A stretch of 64,000 nt of DNA from assembly GCF_016865235.1 (NCBI RefSeq), contig NZ_CP064030.1, positions 4,650,001-4,714,000 of the forward strand, read 5' to 3'. Below, piece by piece: positions 1-8,905 of this stretch. The position numbers and the translations under genes were made by a program. The notes under the pieces were generated by a model. That model was not told the DNA's origin. It did no database searches and saw nothing but the letters and a program-made list of their open reading frames with translations. Position 1 is the stretch's first letter. Every line of letters begins with the position of its first letter. Origin of the DNA: Dyella caseinilytica. GTDB lineage: Bacteria > Pseudomonadota > Gammaproteobacteria > Xanthomonadales > Rhodanobacteraceae.

Positions 1-36
1 CATCGCTTCACCGCCTCCGTGCTGAAACCATGGTTA

Positions 37-408
37 TCAGCGACGAAGAATACGGCCGAGCAGCCAGCCTGCGCCCAGGGCGATGGCCACTGCCTGCACC
101 GGTTTCTCGCGCACGTAGTCGCGCACTTCGTCCAGCCATTCGTCGGCGCGATCCTTCGCCTGGTCCATGGCGGCGCGCCCACGCTCTTTGGCATCGGCCA
201 CTTTGTCGGAAGTGCGGTTGGCAGCACCTGCGGCCTTGTCGGTGGCGCGGTGCAGGCCTTCCTCAAGATGGTCGGCAGCGCGTGAGAACTTTTCTTTGCT
301 GGTGGCAACGGCCTCGGATGTGGCCTGCTTGATGCGCTCGGCGCCGTGGTCGATGCGTTCGTGGATGTCGTGCTCGGGCGTCTCGTGTGCCTGGACTTCT
401 TTGTTCAT
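37..408 (-). CDS. DUF883 family (ElaB/YqjD-type) membrane-anchored protein
   Basis: The 123-residue product is charged and Ala/Lys/Glu-rich over most of its length, so it is probably helical. It ends in a short glycine-containing hydrophobic segment followed by arginines (AIALGAGWLLGRILRR), which is the C-terminal anchor typical of ElaB/YqjD/DUF883 proteins. In E. coli relatives are stationary-phase inner-membrane proteins that associate with ribosomes; that role is family knowledge, not shown here. I chose the ATG at 408 because GGAGA lies 7 bases upstream; an in-frame start at 435 exists but lacks such a site. It lies in a small-gene cluster with the DUF1328 gene upstream, which fits a general stress locus. 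Confidence 0.8.
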   Translation of the reverse strand: MNKEVQAHETPEHDIHERIDHGAERIKQATSEAVATSKEKFSRAADHLEEGLHRATDKAAGAANRTSDKVADAKERGRAAMDQAKDRADEWLDEVRDYVREKPVQAVAIALGAGWLLGRILRR

Positions 409-479
409 GACATTCTCCGATGGCAAGGTCTTCACTTTAGCGGGTTGCCGGCCCGTTGGCTGAACCGCCGCTGCGCCGT

Positions 480-635
480 TCAGCTAGCTCGCCGCAAGAA
501 GGCGACCACGGCCAGGATCAGAAACAGTACAAACAATACTCTGGCAATCCAGGCCGCGGTACCGGCGATGCCGGTAAATCCGAGAAGGGCTGCGATGACA
601 GCGATAACCAAAAAAACCAGGGCGTAATGCAACAT
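480..635 (-). CDS. DUF1328 (YtjA-like) small membrane protein
   Basis: A 51-residue protein starting MLHYALVFLVIAVIAALLGF, with two hydrophobic segments separated by a short Gly/Thr/Trp turn and a basic tail (FLRRAS). This matches the short DUF1328/YtjA family (about 50-60 residues). GAGCGCC lies just before the ATG. It reads in the same direction as the downstream DUF883 gene, 71 bases away, and both families are common in general-stress loci. The function is unknown; the family assignment rests on the start motif, size and two-helix layout. Confidence 0.8.
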   Translation of the reverse strand: MLHYALVFLVIAVIAALLGFTGIAGTAAWIARVLFVLFLILAVVAFLRRAS

Positions 636-771
636 GAAGGCGCTCCTCGTGAAACCGGGGCGTCATGAAACGCCGCCCCGTTCCCTCATGTTCCACATCA
701 CACGCCGTCTGGGCGTGAAGGTTGCGCGGTGTAACTTTTATGGCTCGCCGTTGCGTTCAGCGTCACGCCAT

Positions 772-1395
772 TCAGGCTGGCACAGCCGGATTGAGGCTGT
801 AGGTGCCAGTGAGCGTCGCTTCTGCCAGCACATGCCCGTTCATGGCAGCACGCAACTGGGCGAGCGTAAATCCCTGCGCCAGCGGCAACGCTTCCGTGTC
901 CAGCGCGTAAATGTGGAAGTGGTAATGATGGACCAGCGTATCGTTCCACGGCGGGCACGGGCCGTCGTAACCCAGATAGGTGCCGCCCATATCGGCATCG
1001 CCGGCAAACCAGTGGGTGTAGTCGTTGACGCCCTGCACGCTGCCGGGCGGACCGAACGGCTGCTGCTTGCCGCGCGGCGTGATCTCGTCGCTGCAGGCGC
1101 CTTCCGCCAGTTCGGCGCATTCCACGGGAATGTTCGCCATCAGCCAGTGCACGAATTCCACACGTGGCAGATCGGCCGGCACAGTGCGGCCCTCTTTGTT
1201 TACGTCATCCGGCTTGCTGGGCACATCGGTATCGATGACGGCGAGTACGAAGGACCGGGTTCCATCCGGCGCGCCCTTCCAGGCCAGGTGCGGGCTGTAG
1301 TTGTCCGACAGGGCGACAGGGCTACCGGATTTGCCGAACGCCAATGTGGACGGAATCGGTGCACCGTGCTGGAAGTTGTCGCTGCGTAACTGCAT
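772..1395 (-). CDS. YbhB/YbcL family PEBP (Raf-kinase-inhibitor-like) protein
   Basis: The 207-residue product shows the phosphatidylethanolamine-binding-protein fold signatures: an N-terminal NYSPHLAW block, a central VEFVHWLMANIP block and HHYHFHIYALD near the C-terminus, which form the anion-binding pocket in this family. Bacterial members are cytoplasmic or periplasmic proteins of unknown physiological ligand. The frame is open to 1518, but the ATG at 1395 has GGAGA at a suitable distance and begins the family-like sequence MQLRSDNF. No export signal is visible from this start. It is divergent from the AAA+ ATPase gene, with 172 bases between the two starts. Confidence 0.88.
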   Translation of the reverse strand: MQLRSDNFQHGAPIPSTLAFGKSGSPVALSDNYSPHLAWKGAPDGTRSFVLAVIDTDVPSKPDDVNKEGRTVPADLPRVEFVHWLMANIPVECAELAEGACSDEITPRGKQQPFGPPGSVQGVNDYTHWFAGDADMGGTYLGYDGPCPPWNDTLVHHYHFHIYALDTEALPLAQGFTLAQLRAAMNGHVLAEATLTGTYSLNPAVPA

Positions 1396-1567
1396 GAAAA
1401 TCTCCGGTAAGCCTGGGAAAGCCTTTGAGGTTGGGGCAAGGTCAAGATGACGCAAGTCAGTGCTTGCCACCACGCAATCCCACCCCCATGTCGCCGCCGA
1501 GCTTAACGCGATCGCCATGATCCGGTCGTGACAGCTCTGCTAAGTTAGGCATTCGCAGGGAGGATGC

Positions 1568-3052
1568 ATGGGCGTGAGCGAACTTGACGACTTGAGTACC
1601 TTGGTGCGTGCTGCCACGCCCTTGCTGGTGATCGAGACGGTGGACGAACAGCGAGTGATCGAATGCTTCCGGCATGTGATTGCCCAATCGCTCTATCCGC
1701 TTTGGCGTTGGACCATGACCGATGGCCTGGAACGCCTTGATTTCAATGGTCCGCGCGATCAGGACATTGCGCCTGACGCCACCTCTACGCTCAATGCCAT
1801 TCGCGATGCCGAGCAACGCGGCATCTACCTGCTGTTCGATTTCCTTCCCTGCCTGCAATACGCGATGTCACAGCGGCAGATGCGCGAAATCGTGCAGCGC
1901 GAACATTCGGCCGCACATACGCTGGTGCTGGTGGGCGCGAAAGTGGAACTGCCGCAGGAACTCGATGCACTGGCCACACGGGTGCCACTGTCGCTGCCGG
2001 ATATCAAGGAACTAGCCGGCATCATGCGCGGCGAGGCCGCCGCATGGCAGCGCGAAAACAACCGCAACCTGGAAGTCGATAACGAGGCAGCCCGCACCAT
2101 CGTGCGCAACCTGCTGGGACTGACCGCGCCCGATGCACGGCGCATCGTGCGCAAACTGATCTACAACGACGGCGCGCTCAACGCCAATGACTTGCCAGAA
2201 TTGATGCAGGCCAAATTCGATCTGCTCAACCGTTCCGGCTTGCTGCATTACGAATACGCGACCGCCAGCTTTGCCGATGTCGCAGGCGTCAGCCATGTGC
2301 GCGACTGGGTGCAGCGGCGGCGCCTGGTGTTTCTCGATCCGAACCCTGCGCCCGCGCTCGATCCGCCCAAGGGCGTGCTGCTGCTGGGCGTGCAAGGTTG
2401 CGGTAAAAGCCTTGCCGCCAAGGCCATTGCCGGCGGCTTTGGCGTGCCACTGATCCGATTGGATTTTGGCTCGCTGTACGACAAATACCAGGGCGAAACG
2501 GAAAAGAACCTGCGCGAAGCGCTGGCGAGCTGCGAAGTGCTGGCACCCTGCGTGCTGTGGATCGACGAGATCGAAAAGGGATTGGCCGGTGGCGGCGACG
2601 ATGGCGGTGTGTCGCGGCGCGTGCTTGGCTATCTGCTGACCTGGATGGCGGAACGCAAATCCAAAGTGTTCGTCGTGGCTACCGCCAACGCCGTGGACGA
2701 GTTGCCGGCGGAACTGTTGCGCAAGGGGCGCTTCGACGAAATCTTCTTTGTCGATTTGCCAAGGACCGAAGTGCGCGCCGCCATTTTTGCTATGCACCTG
2801 AAGCGCCGCAAGCTCGATGTCGATACGTTCGACTTGAATGCGCTGGCAGAAGCCAGCGATGGTTTTTCAGGTGCCGAAATCGAACAGGCTGTGGTTAGTG
2901 CGCTTTACGATGCCGGGGGCAATGGTGGCGTGCTGGATCAGGCAACACTGTTACACGCGCTGCAATCTACCAAGCCGCTTTCGGTGTTGATGCATGAGCA
3001 GGTTGCAGCGCTGCGTGCGTGGGCGAATGGGCGGTGCGTGCCGGCCGATTGA
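1568..3052 (+). CDS. Ycf46-like AAA+ ATPase
   Basis: A 494-residue protein with a family-specific N-terminal half (about residues 1-230) and a classical AAA+ module. Walker A is GVQGCGKS at 274-281, Walker B is CVLWIDEIEKG near 330, and an RKGRFDE arginine-finger/sensor block follows. The N-terminal half resembles the degenerate nucleotidase region seen in Ycf46-type ATPases of cyanobacteria and proteobacteria. No protease or membrane domain is visible, so it is probably a soluble remodelling ATPase whose substrate is not evident. The ATG is preceded by GGGAGGATGC. It is monocistronic between a divergent PEBP gene and a convergent MBL-fold gene. Confidence 0.85.
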   Translation: MGVSELDDLSTLVRAATPLLVIETVDEQRVIECFRHVIAQSLYPLWRWTMTDGLERLDFNGPRDQDIAPDATSTLNAIRDAEQRGIYLLFDFLPCLQYAMSQRQMREIVQREHSAAHTLVLVGAKVELPQELDALATRVPLSLPDIKELAGIMRGEAAAWQRENNRNLEVDNEAARTIVRNLLGLTAPDARRIVRKLIYNDGALNANDLPELMQAKFDLLNRSGLLHYEYATASFADVAGVSHVRDWVQRRRLVFLDPNPAPALDPPKGVLLLGVQGCGKSLAAKAIAGGFGVPLIRLDFGSLYDKYQGETEKNLREALASCEVLAPCVLWIDEIEKGLAGGGDDGGVSRRVLGYLLTWMAERKSKVFVVATANAVDELPAELLRKGRFDEIFFVDLPRTEVRAAIFAMHLKRRKLDVDTFDLNALAEASDGFSGAEIEQAVVSALYDAGGNGGVLDQATLLHALQSTKPLSVLMHEQVAALRAWANGRCVPAD

Positions 3053-3079
3053 ATCCCTCCTGACTCGCCGGCATAGCGA

Positions 3080-4660
3080 TCAGCTTGCTGATTTGCTCTC
3101 CACTGCTGGCGACATCGCCTTGGCAATCTGCTGCTGCACCTCCACCCACGGTGTCGGCCCTTCATGCATGGCATAGACGGTTTTCACTTGCAGATGCTCG
3201 CGCGCAACCGCCTGTGCCACTTCGTACATCAACTCCGGATCGTAGAGTGACTTGTCCGCATTCAACGCCAGCGTATCGCTCGCGTAAAGCAGCTGTTGCT
3301 GCGGGAAATACACCATGTACTGGCGCTCGGTCGATGCACCACGCAGCGGATACAGCACCACCTTGTTGGCGCCTTCACCGAGTTCCAAACGGTTGCTTAC
3401 AGTGATCCAGTGCGCCGGCTTCGGATGCTGCTGCAAATCATCCGGCTGCAAGCGATGTGGCGCATCGACAAGGCGATCCAGCAGCGACCGATTCAGATCC
3501 AGCGCATAAACCGGCACACCTTCGGCCACTGCTTGCCTGACACCCGCCATATGCGGCCAGGAATCGGAGGTGCTGAGCACGCCCTTGATCGGTACGCCCG
3601 GATATTCGCTGCGGACCTTGGCCAGAATACCCTGCACATAGCCCGGAGAAATGGGTGCTTCCAGCACCAACACACCATCGTTCTGCTTGATCAGCGTGGT
3701 GTTCCATGCGCCTTGATATAACTCAATGCCAGGTGCCAGCTCGACTCGCTTCTTGTCGCTGAAAACACGGTTCCATCCTTTGGATTGCGCACTCTTGGCG
3801 GCAACGGCTGAATCCATCGCGAACAACTTGTCATCGACATCGACATTGAAAACCGGATTGAGCACTTGGGTCGAGGCATACCAAACGCCATTGCGTTGAT
3901 CGACGCGATTGGTCGGAAACACCACTCCCTGCACGACATGCCAGTTGTCGAAGTAGATGCGTTGATCCACATCGCCCCAGGCAAACCAGAAATCCTTGAA
4001 GGTACGCGTACGCTCCAGCGCATCGGGAAGATGATTGTCGGCGTTCAATAACACGTTGACAGGCGCGCCCTGCCAAGTGAACGCCACCACGCTATGCGGG
4101 GTGGCGCGCAACCATTGCGACGGCGCGTAATGTAGATCATTCGCTACCGCGGCATGGAGCAAGAGTTGCTCTGGTCCCAGTCCCAACGTATCGCTGCTGT
4201 CGTCCAGGTCCGCCAGCGAACATGGCGAATCGCCCTGTTTGCTGTGATAGACGCCGCCTTGCGGTGTCGTAATCAGGGTCACATCCAGACTTTCTGTGTG
4301 CGGATCGGCCTCCGGCCAGGTCAGGTGCACATCGCGTGTCAGCCGTTGCCCGCTGAAATCGACCGTGACCTTGTCACGCTCATAAGACGTAATGAATGGC
4401 TGCTGCCGGTACGATTGTTCCGAAAGTACCGTGTGCCCGATGGTGTCGTAGCTCGCGCTGTGAATGTCGGCCAGCCGTTCCCTGCCGCCCATCGCTGCGA
4501 TGGCCTGTTCGACGCAGGCTTTGGCATTGAGCTTTTCGCAACCGGGATGCGCGGCACCATTCACGATGTCACCATCCTGCGGCACGCTGCTTGCGAGGCA
4601 TGGTGTTGCGACGGCCAACGCCAGTAACGCAGGTAAAACGGCATGGAGACGGCGTTCCAT
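3080..4660 (-). CDS. Secreted MBL-fold protein with degenerate metal site
   Basis: The 526-residue product begins with a good Sec signal (MERRLHAVLPALLALAVATPCLASS) and is therefore periplasmic or secreted. The C-terminal third follows metallo-beta-lactamase topology, but the usual THxHxDHxGG metal loop reads STSDSWPHMAG, so two of the first three histidines are absent. The downstream aspartate region reads YASDTLAL, and a histidine lies in YAMHEGPTPW. The N-terminal 300 residues resemble the uncharacterised beta-rich region found before MBL domains in related secreted proteins. GGGGGAATCGAA precedes the ATG. Loss or replacement of zinc chemistry is inferred from the motif; the function is unknown. 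Confidence 0.72.
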   Translation of the reverse strand: MERRLHAVLPALLALAVATPCLASSVPQDGDIVNGAAHPGCEKLNAKACVEQAIAAMGGRERLADIHSASYDTIGHTVLSEQSYRQQPFITSYERDKVTVDFSGQRLTRDVHLTWPEADPHTESLDVTLITTPQGGVYHSKQGDSPCSLADLDDSSDTLGLGPEQLLLHAAVANDLHYAPSQWLRATPHSVVAFTWQGAPVNVLLNADNHLPDALERTRTFKDFWFAWGDVDQRIYFDNWHVVQGVVFPTNRVDQRNGVWYASTQVLNPVFNVDVDDKLFAMDSAVAAKSAQSKGWNRVFSDKKRVELAPGIELYQGAWNTTLIKQNDGVLVLEAPISPGYVQGILAKVRSEYPGVPIKGVLSTSDSWPHMAGVRQAVAEGVPVYALDLNRSLLDRLVDAPHRLQPDDLQQHPKPAHWITVSNRLELGEGANKVVLYPLRGASTERQYMVYFPQQQLLYASDTLALNADKSLYDPELMYEVAQAVAREHLQVKTVYAMHEGPTPWVEVQQQIAKAMSPAVESKSAS

Positions 4661-4797
4661 TTCGATTCCCCCATCGCGCCCGGCGTGCCCAGGCCATGCA
4701 GCGCAACTTACGCGCGTCGCGCATCACATCCGCATGCAGGAAGTCACGCGTAAGGGGTGCCTATGGCACAGCTCGAAGAATGCAGCCTATGCAAGCT

Positions 4798-5832
4798 TTA
4801 CGCAGCGGCGTGCGCGATCGCGTTGAAACGTGCCGCAATATAGTCGTCGCAGAAGCTCGTCATGTCCCATCCGCGGATAAAGCCGCAATGACCGCCGTAC
4901 GGGGAGATATCCAGTTCGACGTTGCTGGGCAGCTCGAGCTTTTCGAAGGCATCGACCGGAATCACCGGATCGTCGCGCGCCGTCAGAATGGTGGTTGGAA
5001 TCTGCATATTGGCTAACGCGCTGCCCGCTACCGAATAGCCGTCCAGATAAGCCTGCAGTGAGCCAAAGTCGGTATGACGCAGCACCAATGCTTCGGTCAG
5101 GCCGCGCAGATTTTGTTTTAATTCCTGCAGCTCGAAATATTCGCGATGCGGAAATGCCGCCTGCTTGGCGCGCAACGAGTGGCGCCATTTGTTCATGAAA
5201 TAGGCCTGGTAGAACCAGGGTGCCGATTCTTCCAGCGAAAACAGGCCTTCACTGGGATCAATGATCGGGCACACCGCCAGCGCATAACTCAGTGGAATGC
5301 CGGCCTCGGGTGCCTTCATCGCAACGCGCAACGCGAAATTGCCACCCAGCGAGAAGCCTGCCAACGCCAGTGAGCGCGATGGCCAGCGACGAGCGATGTC
5401 GCCCATGGCATGCACGACTTCATCCAATCGACAGGAATGAAACAACGCTTCGTTGAGCGAATGGCTCTCGCCATGGTCGCGGAAATTGAGCCGGAAAATA
5501 TCCCAACCGTCGTCCAACAGCCGGCTGCCGGTTTGCAATACGTAGGTGGAATCGACGCTGCCTTCCCAGCCATGAAACAGCACGGCCAGACCACGCGAGG
5601 CGGGTTGTGTTTTTTGTGCGGTGTAGGCGCCGGTGAGCCGGACGCCCTCCCCGCCATCCACCATTACCGGCTCGGCGCCTTCAAGCACCTTGTAGGCGCT
5701 ACGCGGCAGCAGCGAGCGACGCACGCCGCTGGAAGAAAGCATGGTCTGGATATGGCCGCTGGTCAGCGGCCAGGGCGGACGGAAATCCCGCCCCTGTGGC
5801 AAGAGCCTTTTCAATGCGTCCACGTGGCTCAC
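4798..5832 (-). CDS. YheT-type alpha/beta hydrolase (UPF0017)
   Basis: A 344-residue hydrolase of the YheT/UPF0017 group. Visible signatures are SGHIQTM near residue 27 (the family NGHLQT block), the oxyanion-side HGWEGS and the nucleophile elbow GFSLGGN. An acid lies in TARDDPVIP, and a late histidine in YGGHCGF completes the triad. Family members are esterases or lipases of unclear natural substrate. The start is GTG (reading MSHVDALK); no strong ribosome-binding site is seen, so the exact start is uncertain by a few codons. The acyltransferase gene upstream on the same strand suggests a lipid-related context, which is an inference. Confidence 0.87.
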   Translation of the reverse strand: MSHVDALKRLLPQGRDFRPPWPLTSGHIQTMLSSSGVRRSLLPRSAYKVLEGAEPVMVDGGEGVRLTGAYTAQKTQPASRGLAVLFHGWEGSVDSTYVLQTGSRLLDDGWDIFRLNFRDHGESHSLNEALFHSCRLDEVVHAMGDIARRWPSRSLALAGFSLGGNFALRVAMKAPEAGIPLSYALAVCPIIDPSEGLFSLEESAPWFYQAYFMNKWRHSLRAKQAAFPHREYFELQELKQNLRGLTEALVLRHTDFGSLQAYLDGYSVAGSALANMQIPTTILTARDDPVIPVDAFEKLELPSNVELDISPYGGHCGFIRGWDMTSFCDDYIAARFNAIAHAAA

Positions 5833-5965
5833 GTTGTTGGGCAGTCGTCAGGTGATGACGCGTGGTGACGCGCCTGACTGGCTATCAGATCATGCCGCGG
5901 GCTGACGCCTGATGGCTGCTCAGCGGCAACACGCGCTGTGTGGGCTCGTTGAACTGACTCTCCGG

Positions 5966-6766
5966 TCATGCCGTTCGGTCCTCAAGCGCCATGGCGATGC
6001 GCTCGCGCGCTAGATCTGCCATACGGCGTCGGCCATCCTGGCTGACCGGCACCTGTTCCAGAAAGTGCACTTCCGCATCCATCGGCGCACCGCCGAGCAT
6101 GCGCAGGAAATTCTGCAGGAAGTTTTCGTTGTCGCGGAAACCGGCGTCGATCTGCCGCTTGCCGTCGCGCGCGAAGCGCAAGGCTACCGGTTGCACAGGC
6201 ACTTCCGCATCCAGTGCGGCCTGGAAGATGCGCGCGTGGAAAACCTTCAGGACGCCGTTATGACCTGTGCCGCCTTCCGGGAACACGGCGACAGAACGGC
6301 CCTCGCGCAGGCGGTCGACCATCACCTGCATCACCGCGGCGAGCGAATGGTTATTACCACGGCGATGGAAAATGGTGCCGCCGCTGGCGGCCAGCCACCC
6401 GACCAGCGGCCAGCTGGCGATCTCGGCCTTGGCGACAAAGCACGCAGCACGCTGGCTGTGCAGCAGCTCGATGTCGATCCACGAGGTGTGATTGGCGACA
6501 AACAGCACCGCATCGGGCAACGGCTTGCCCACGCGCACTGAGCGCAATCCGAAGATGCGCATCAGACCTCTGGACCAGGCGCGGATCATGCGATGCGTGA
6601 AAGGCTCGCGCCCGTTCTTCATCACCGCATGGCGGTTCCAAGTGAGGACGAACCCGCACAGCATGATGCCGAGCACGACGTGCAGCAGCAGCAGGGGTAC
6701 GCGCCACAGATAACGTAGCGGGCGTAGCAGGTCTCGGTCCGGGGTAGAAACGGCTTCGATACTCAT
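5966..6766 (-). CDS. 1-acyl-sn-glycerol-3-phosphate acyltransferase (PlsC-like)
   Basis: The 266-residue protein has an N-terminal membrane segment (residues about 20-45) and the acyltransferase block I HTSWID (HX4D), followed by FPEGGTGHNG (block III). It would transfer an acyl chain to lysophosphatidate or a related lysophospholipid at the cytoplasmic face of the inner membrane. Xanthomonadales often carry several PlsC paralogues, so this may be an accessory copy and I do not assign plsC firmly. No strong ribosome-binding site precedes the ATG at 6766. Its neighbour downstream is the YheT-like hydrolase. Confidence 0.85.
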   Translation of the reverse strand: MSIEAVSTPDRDLLRPLRYLWRVPLLLLHVVLGIMLCGFVLTWNRHAVMKNGREPFTHRMIRAWSRGLMRIFGLRSVRVGKPLPDAVLFVANHTSWIDIELLHSQRAACFVAKAEIASWPLVGWLAASGGTIFHRRGNNHSLAAVMQVMVDRLREGRSVAVFPEGGTGHNGVLKVFHARIFQAALDAEVPVQPVALRFARDGKRQIDAGFRDNENFLQNFLRMLGGAPMDAEVHFLEQVPVSQDGRRRMADLARERIAMALEDRTA

Positions 6767-6925
6767 CAGTACATCATTTTAACGTTAAATGCGCCGCCGT
6801 CAGCAGTACGCGAGCGCACAGTCGTCAAAGTGTTTTAAGCGTGCGAATGCGTGGAGGTCAACAACACCCGCGTAAGTGCGCCGCAAGCTGTGACTGAGCA
6901 TGCTCTGCGCAAGAACGCGCGCCCG

Positions 6926-7534
6926 CTACAGGGCCGCATCAATCAATCGGCGCGCGGCGGTACCCAGCATGCGGGCCGGTCCACCTTCGCCGAACGTCTG
7001 CCCCGATACATAACTGCCCTCGATCAGCAGCAACAGGCTGTCGGCAAGCTCATCCGGATCGCGTGCTTGCATCGCCCGGCACATCTCGCGCAGGCGTTCA
7101 CGCAGGGCCTGCTTGCTCTCCACGGCCACCCGGTGGGCTGGGTGAGCATGATCGGGATATTCGATAACGGCGTTGGTCAGGCCACAGCCACGGTAACCAT
7201 CGGCGCTGGCGCGCACGGCGAGCCTGTCCAGGTAGGCGAGCAATTGCGCCTTGGGATCATCGGGGTGATCAACGGCCGGCGCCTCGAAGCGCTGGCAGAA
7301 GCGTTGGTCGTAATCGCGCAGGTAATCGGCGATCAACTCGTCTTTTGATTCGTAGGCGCGATACAAGCTGGGCTTGGTGACCCCGGCGCGAGTGACGATT
7401 TCCTCCACACCGACGGCGCGGATGCCTTCGCGATAGAACAGGTCGAAAGCGGTATCGCGGATGCGGTCTGCCGCGCGGCGCGGCGATTCCGGGGCAGTGG
7501 TTACAACTGGTGCGGTTTTGGAGCGCGTGGACAT
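6926..7534 (-). CDS. TetR family transcriptional regulator
   Basis: About 202 residues. The N-terminal helix-turn-helix (AFDLFYREGIRAVGVEEIV followed by TRAGVTKPSLYRAYESKDEL) is a textbook TetR domain, and the remainder is the ligand-binding dimer domain. It is divergent from an MFS transporter gene, and two matching 15-bp half-repeats lie between the genes, so it probably represses the transporter and itself. Starts at 7552 (TTG), 7546 (ATG) and 7534 (ATG) are all in frame. I prefer 7534 because the first operator would otherwise crowd the start, but this is not certain. The inducing ligand cannot be read from sequence. Confidence 0.88.
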   Translation of the reverse strand: MSTRSKTAPVVTTAPESPRRAADRIRDTAFDLFYREGIRAVGVEEIVTRAGVTKPSLYRAYESKDELIADYLRDYDQRFCQRFEAPAVDHPDDPKAQLLAYLDRLAVRASADGYRGCGLTNAVIEYPDHAHPAHRVAVESKQALRERLREMCRAMQARDPDELADSLLLLIEGSYVSGQTFGEGGPARMLGTAARRLIDAAL

Positions 7535-7545
7535 AGCGAGACCCA

Positions 7546-7575
7546 TTGACAATGTTACCGACCGGTACGTACTCT
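7546..7575 (+). promoter_or_regulatory. Candidate promoter of the MFS gene with operator in spacer
   Basis: A perfect TTGACA (7546-7551) and TACTCT (7570-7575) are separated by 18 bases. The first TetR operator arm (7554-7568) fills the spacer, so repressor binding would block RNA polymerase. Confidence 0.5.
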
Positions 7576-7602
7576 GCGCCTCTACCCGTACCGATCAGTA
7601 AC
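7554..7602. promoter_or_regulatory. Paired TetR operators in inverted orientation
   Basis: GTTACCGACCGGTAC at 7554-7568 and GTACCGATCAGTAAC at 7588-7602 are inverted copies of each other (13 of 15 matches), and each is itself a partial palindrome. The second ends directly before the MFS start codon. The location between a tetR-type gene and its divergent neighbour supports an operator role. Confidence 0.7.
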
Positions 7603-8904
7603 ATGACTATACAACGCCATCGGCCCTTCGGCCAAAACTATGCCTTCATCGTGGTCGCCGTGGTGTTCCTGGCCTTGTTGGCTTCGGCCGGCATGCGCGC
7701 CACGCCCGGCGTACTGATGCTGCCGCTGGGCCGCGCGTTCGGCTGGAGTCGGGACGATATTTCGTCTGCCGCCGCGGTCGGCATCCTGCTGTACGGGCTG
7801 ATGGGGCCGTTCGCCGCCGCGTTGATGCAACGCTTCGGTATCCGGCACGTGCTGGTCACCGCGCTGGTGGTGATGACGGCAGCTGCCGCGTCCAGCGCAC
7901 TGATGACGCGTCCCTGGCATCTGCTGCTGACCTGGGGCGTACTTTCGGGCGCCGGCACCGGCTGCGTGGCGGTAGTGCTGGGTGCCACGGTGGTGGGGCG
8001 CTGGTTCAGTACGCACCGCGGCCTGATGATGGGCCTGCTTACCGCCAGCACGGCTACCGGCACGTTGATTTTCTTGCCCGGCCTTGCCGCGATCGCCGAG
8101 TACGCCGGCTGGCGATCGGTGGTGCTCACCATCGCCGCCGTCTGCGCGGCGCTGGTGCCGCTGGTGCTGTGGCTGCTGCCCGAACGCCCGGCCGATATCG
8201 GCCTGACCCGTTATGGCGCGCAGGCGGAGGAGCCCGCGGATGCCGGTTCGTCATCGGGCAACCTTTTCGCGATCACGCTGGGTGTACTGCATCGCGCGAG
8301 CAAGCGCGGCGTGTTCTGGTTGTTGTTCGCCACGTTCTTTGTCTGCGGCTTCACCACCAACGGGCTGATCGGTACGCATTTCATCGCGATGTGCGGCGAT
8401 CACGGCATCCCGGAAGTGCGTGCCGCCGGCGTACTGGCGATGATGGGCTTGTTCGACCTGTTCGGCACGACCGCATCGGGCTGGCTCACCGATCGCTTCG
8501 ACCCGCGCAAGCTGCTGTTCGCCTATTACGGTTTGCGGGGACTCTCGCTGATCTATCTGCCGTATTCGGATTTTTCGCTCTACAGCTTGTCGCTGTTCGG
8601 CATCTTCTACGGCCTGGACTGGATTGCCACGGTGCCGCCCACGCTGCGGCTGACGACGGACGCGTTCGGAGATCGCGACGCACCCATCGTGTTCGGCTGG
8701 GTGGTGGCGGGGCATCAAGTCGGGGCGGCCGTCGCCGCCTTCATGGCCGGTGTGCTGCGCGTGCAGCTGGGCAGCTATCTCGCGCCGTTCGTGATTGCCG
8801 GTGCCACCGGCGTGGTGGCAGCGTTTCTGGCGCTGCGCATCCAGCGCCGCGATCAGCGCAACGATGAGAATGCATCGCTCACGGTCGCAGGCGAAAGCGC
8901 CTGA
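7603..8904 (+). CDS. MFS transporter
   Basis: A 433-residue inner-membrane permease with about twelve hydrophobic segments and a cytosolic loop near the middle (about residues 195-225). The MFS-type loop DRFDPRKLL lies between helices 8 and 9. It resembles the monocarboxylate/oxalate-formate-like branch of the superfamily, but the substrate is not recognisable. The ATG at 7603 immediately follows the second TetR operator; an upstream TTG at 7546 is in frame but would coincide with the promoter. Probable control is by the divergent TetR regulator. It converges tail to tail with the Lrp gene, one base apart. Confidence 0.88.
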   Translation: MTIQRHRPFGQNYAFIVVAVVFLALLASAGMRATPGVLMLPLGRAFGWSRDDISSAAAVGILLYGLMGPFAAALMQRFGIRHVLVTALVVMTAAAASSALMTRPWHLLLTWGVLSGAGTGCVAVVLGATVVGRWFSTHRGLMMGLLTASTATGTLIFLPGLAAIAEYAGWRSVVLTIAAVCAALVPLVLWLLPERPADIGLTRYGAQAEEPADAGSSSGNLFAITLGVLHRASKRGVFWLLFATFFVCGFTTNGLIGTHFIAMCGDHGIPEVRAAGVLAMMGLFDLFGTTASGWLTDRFDPRKLLFAYYGLRGLSLIYLPYSDFSLYSLSLFGIFYGLDWIATVPPTLRLTTDAFGDRDAPIVFGWVVAGHQVGAAVAAFMAGVLRVQLGSYLAPFVIAGATGVVAAFLALRIQRRDQRNDENASLTVAGESA

Positions 8905-8905
8905 A

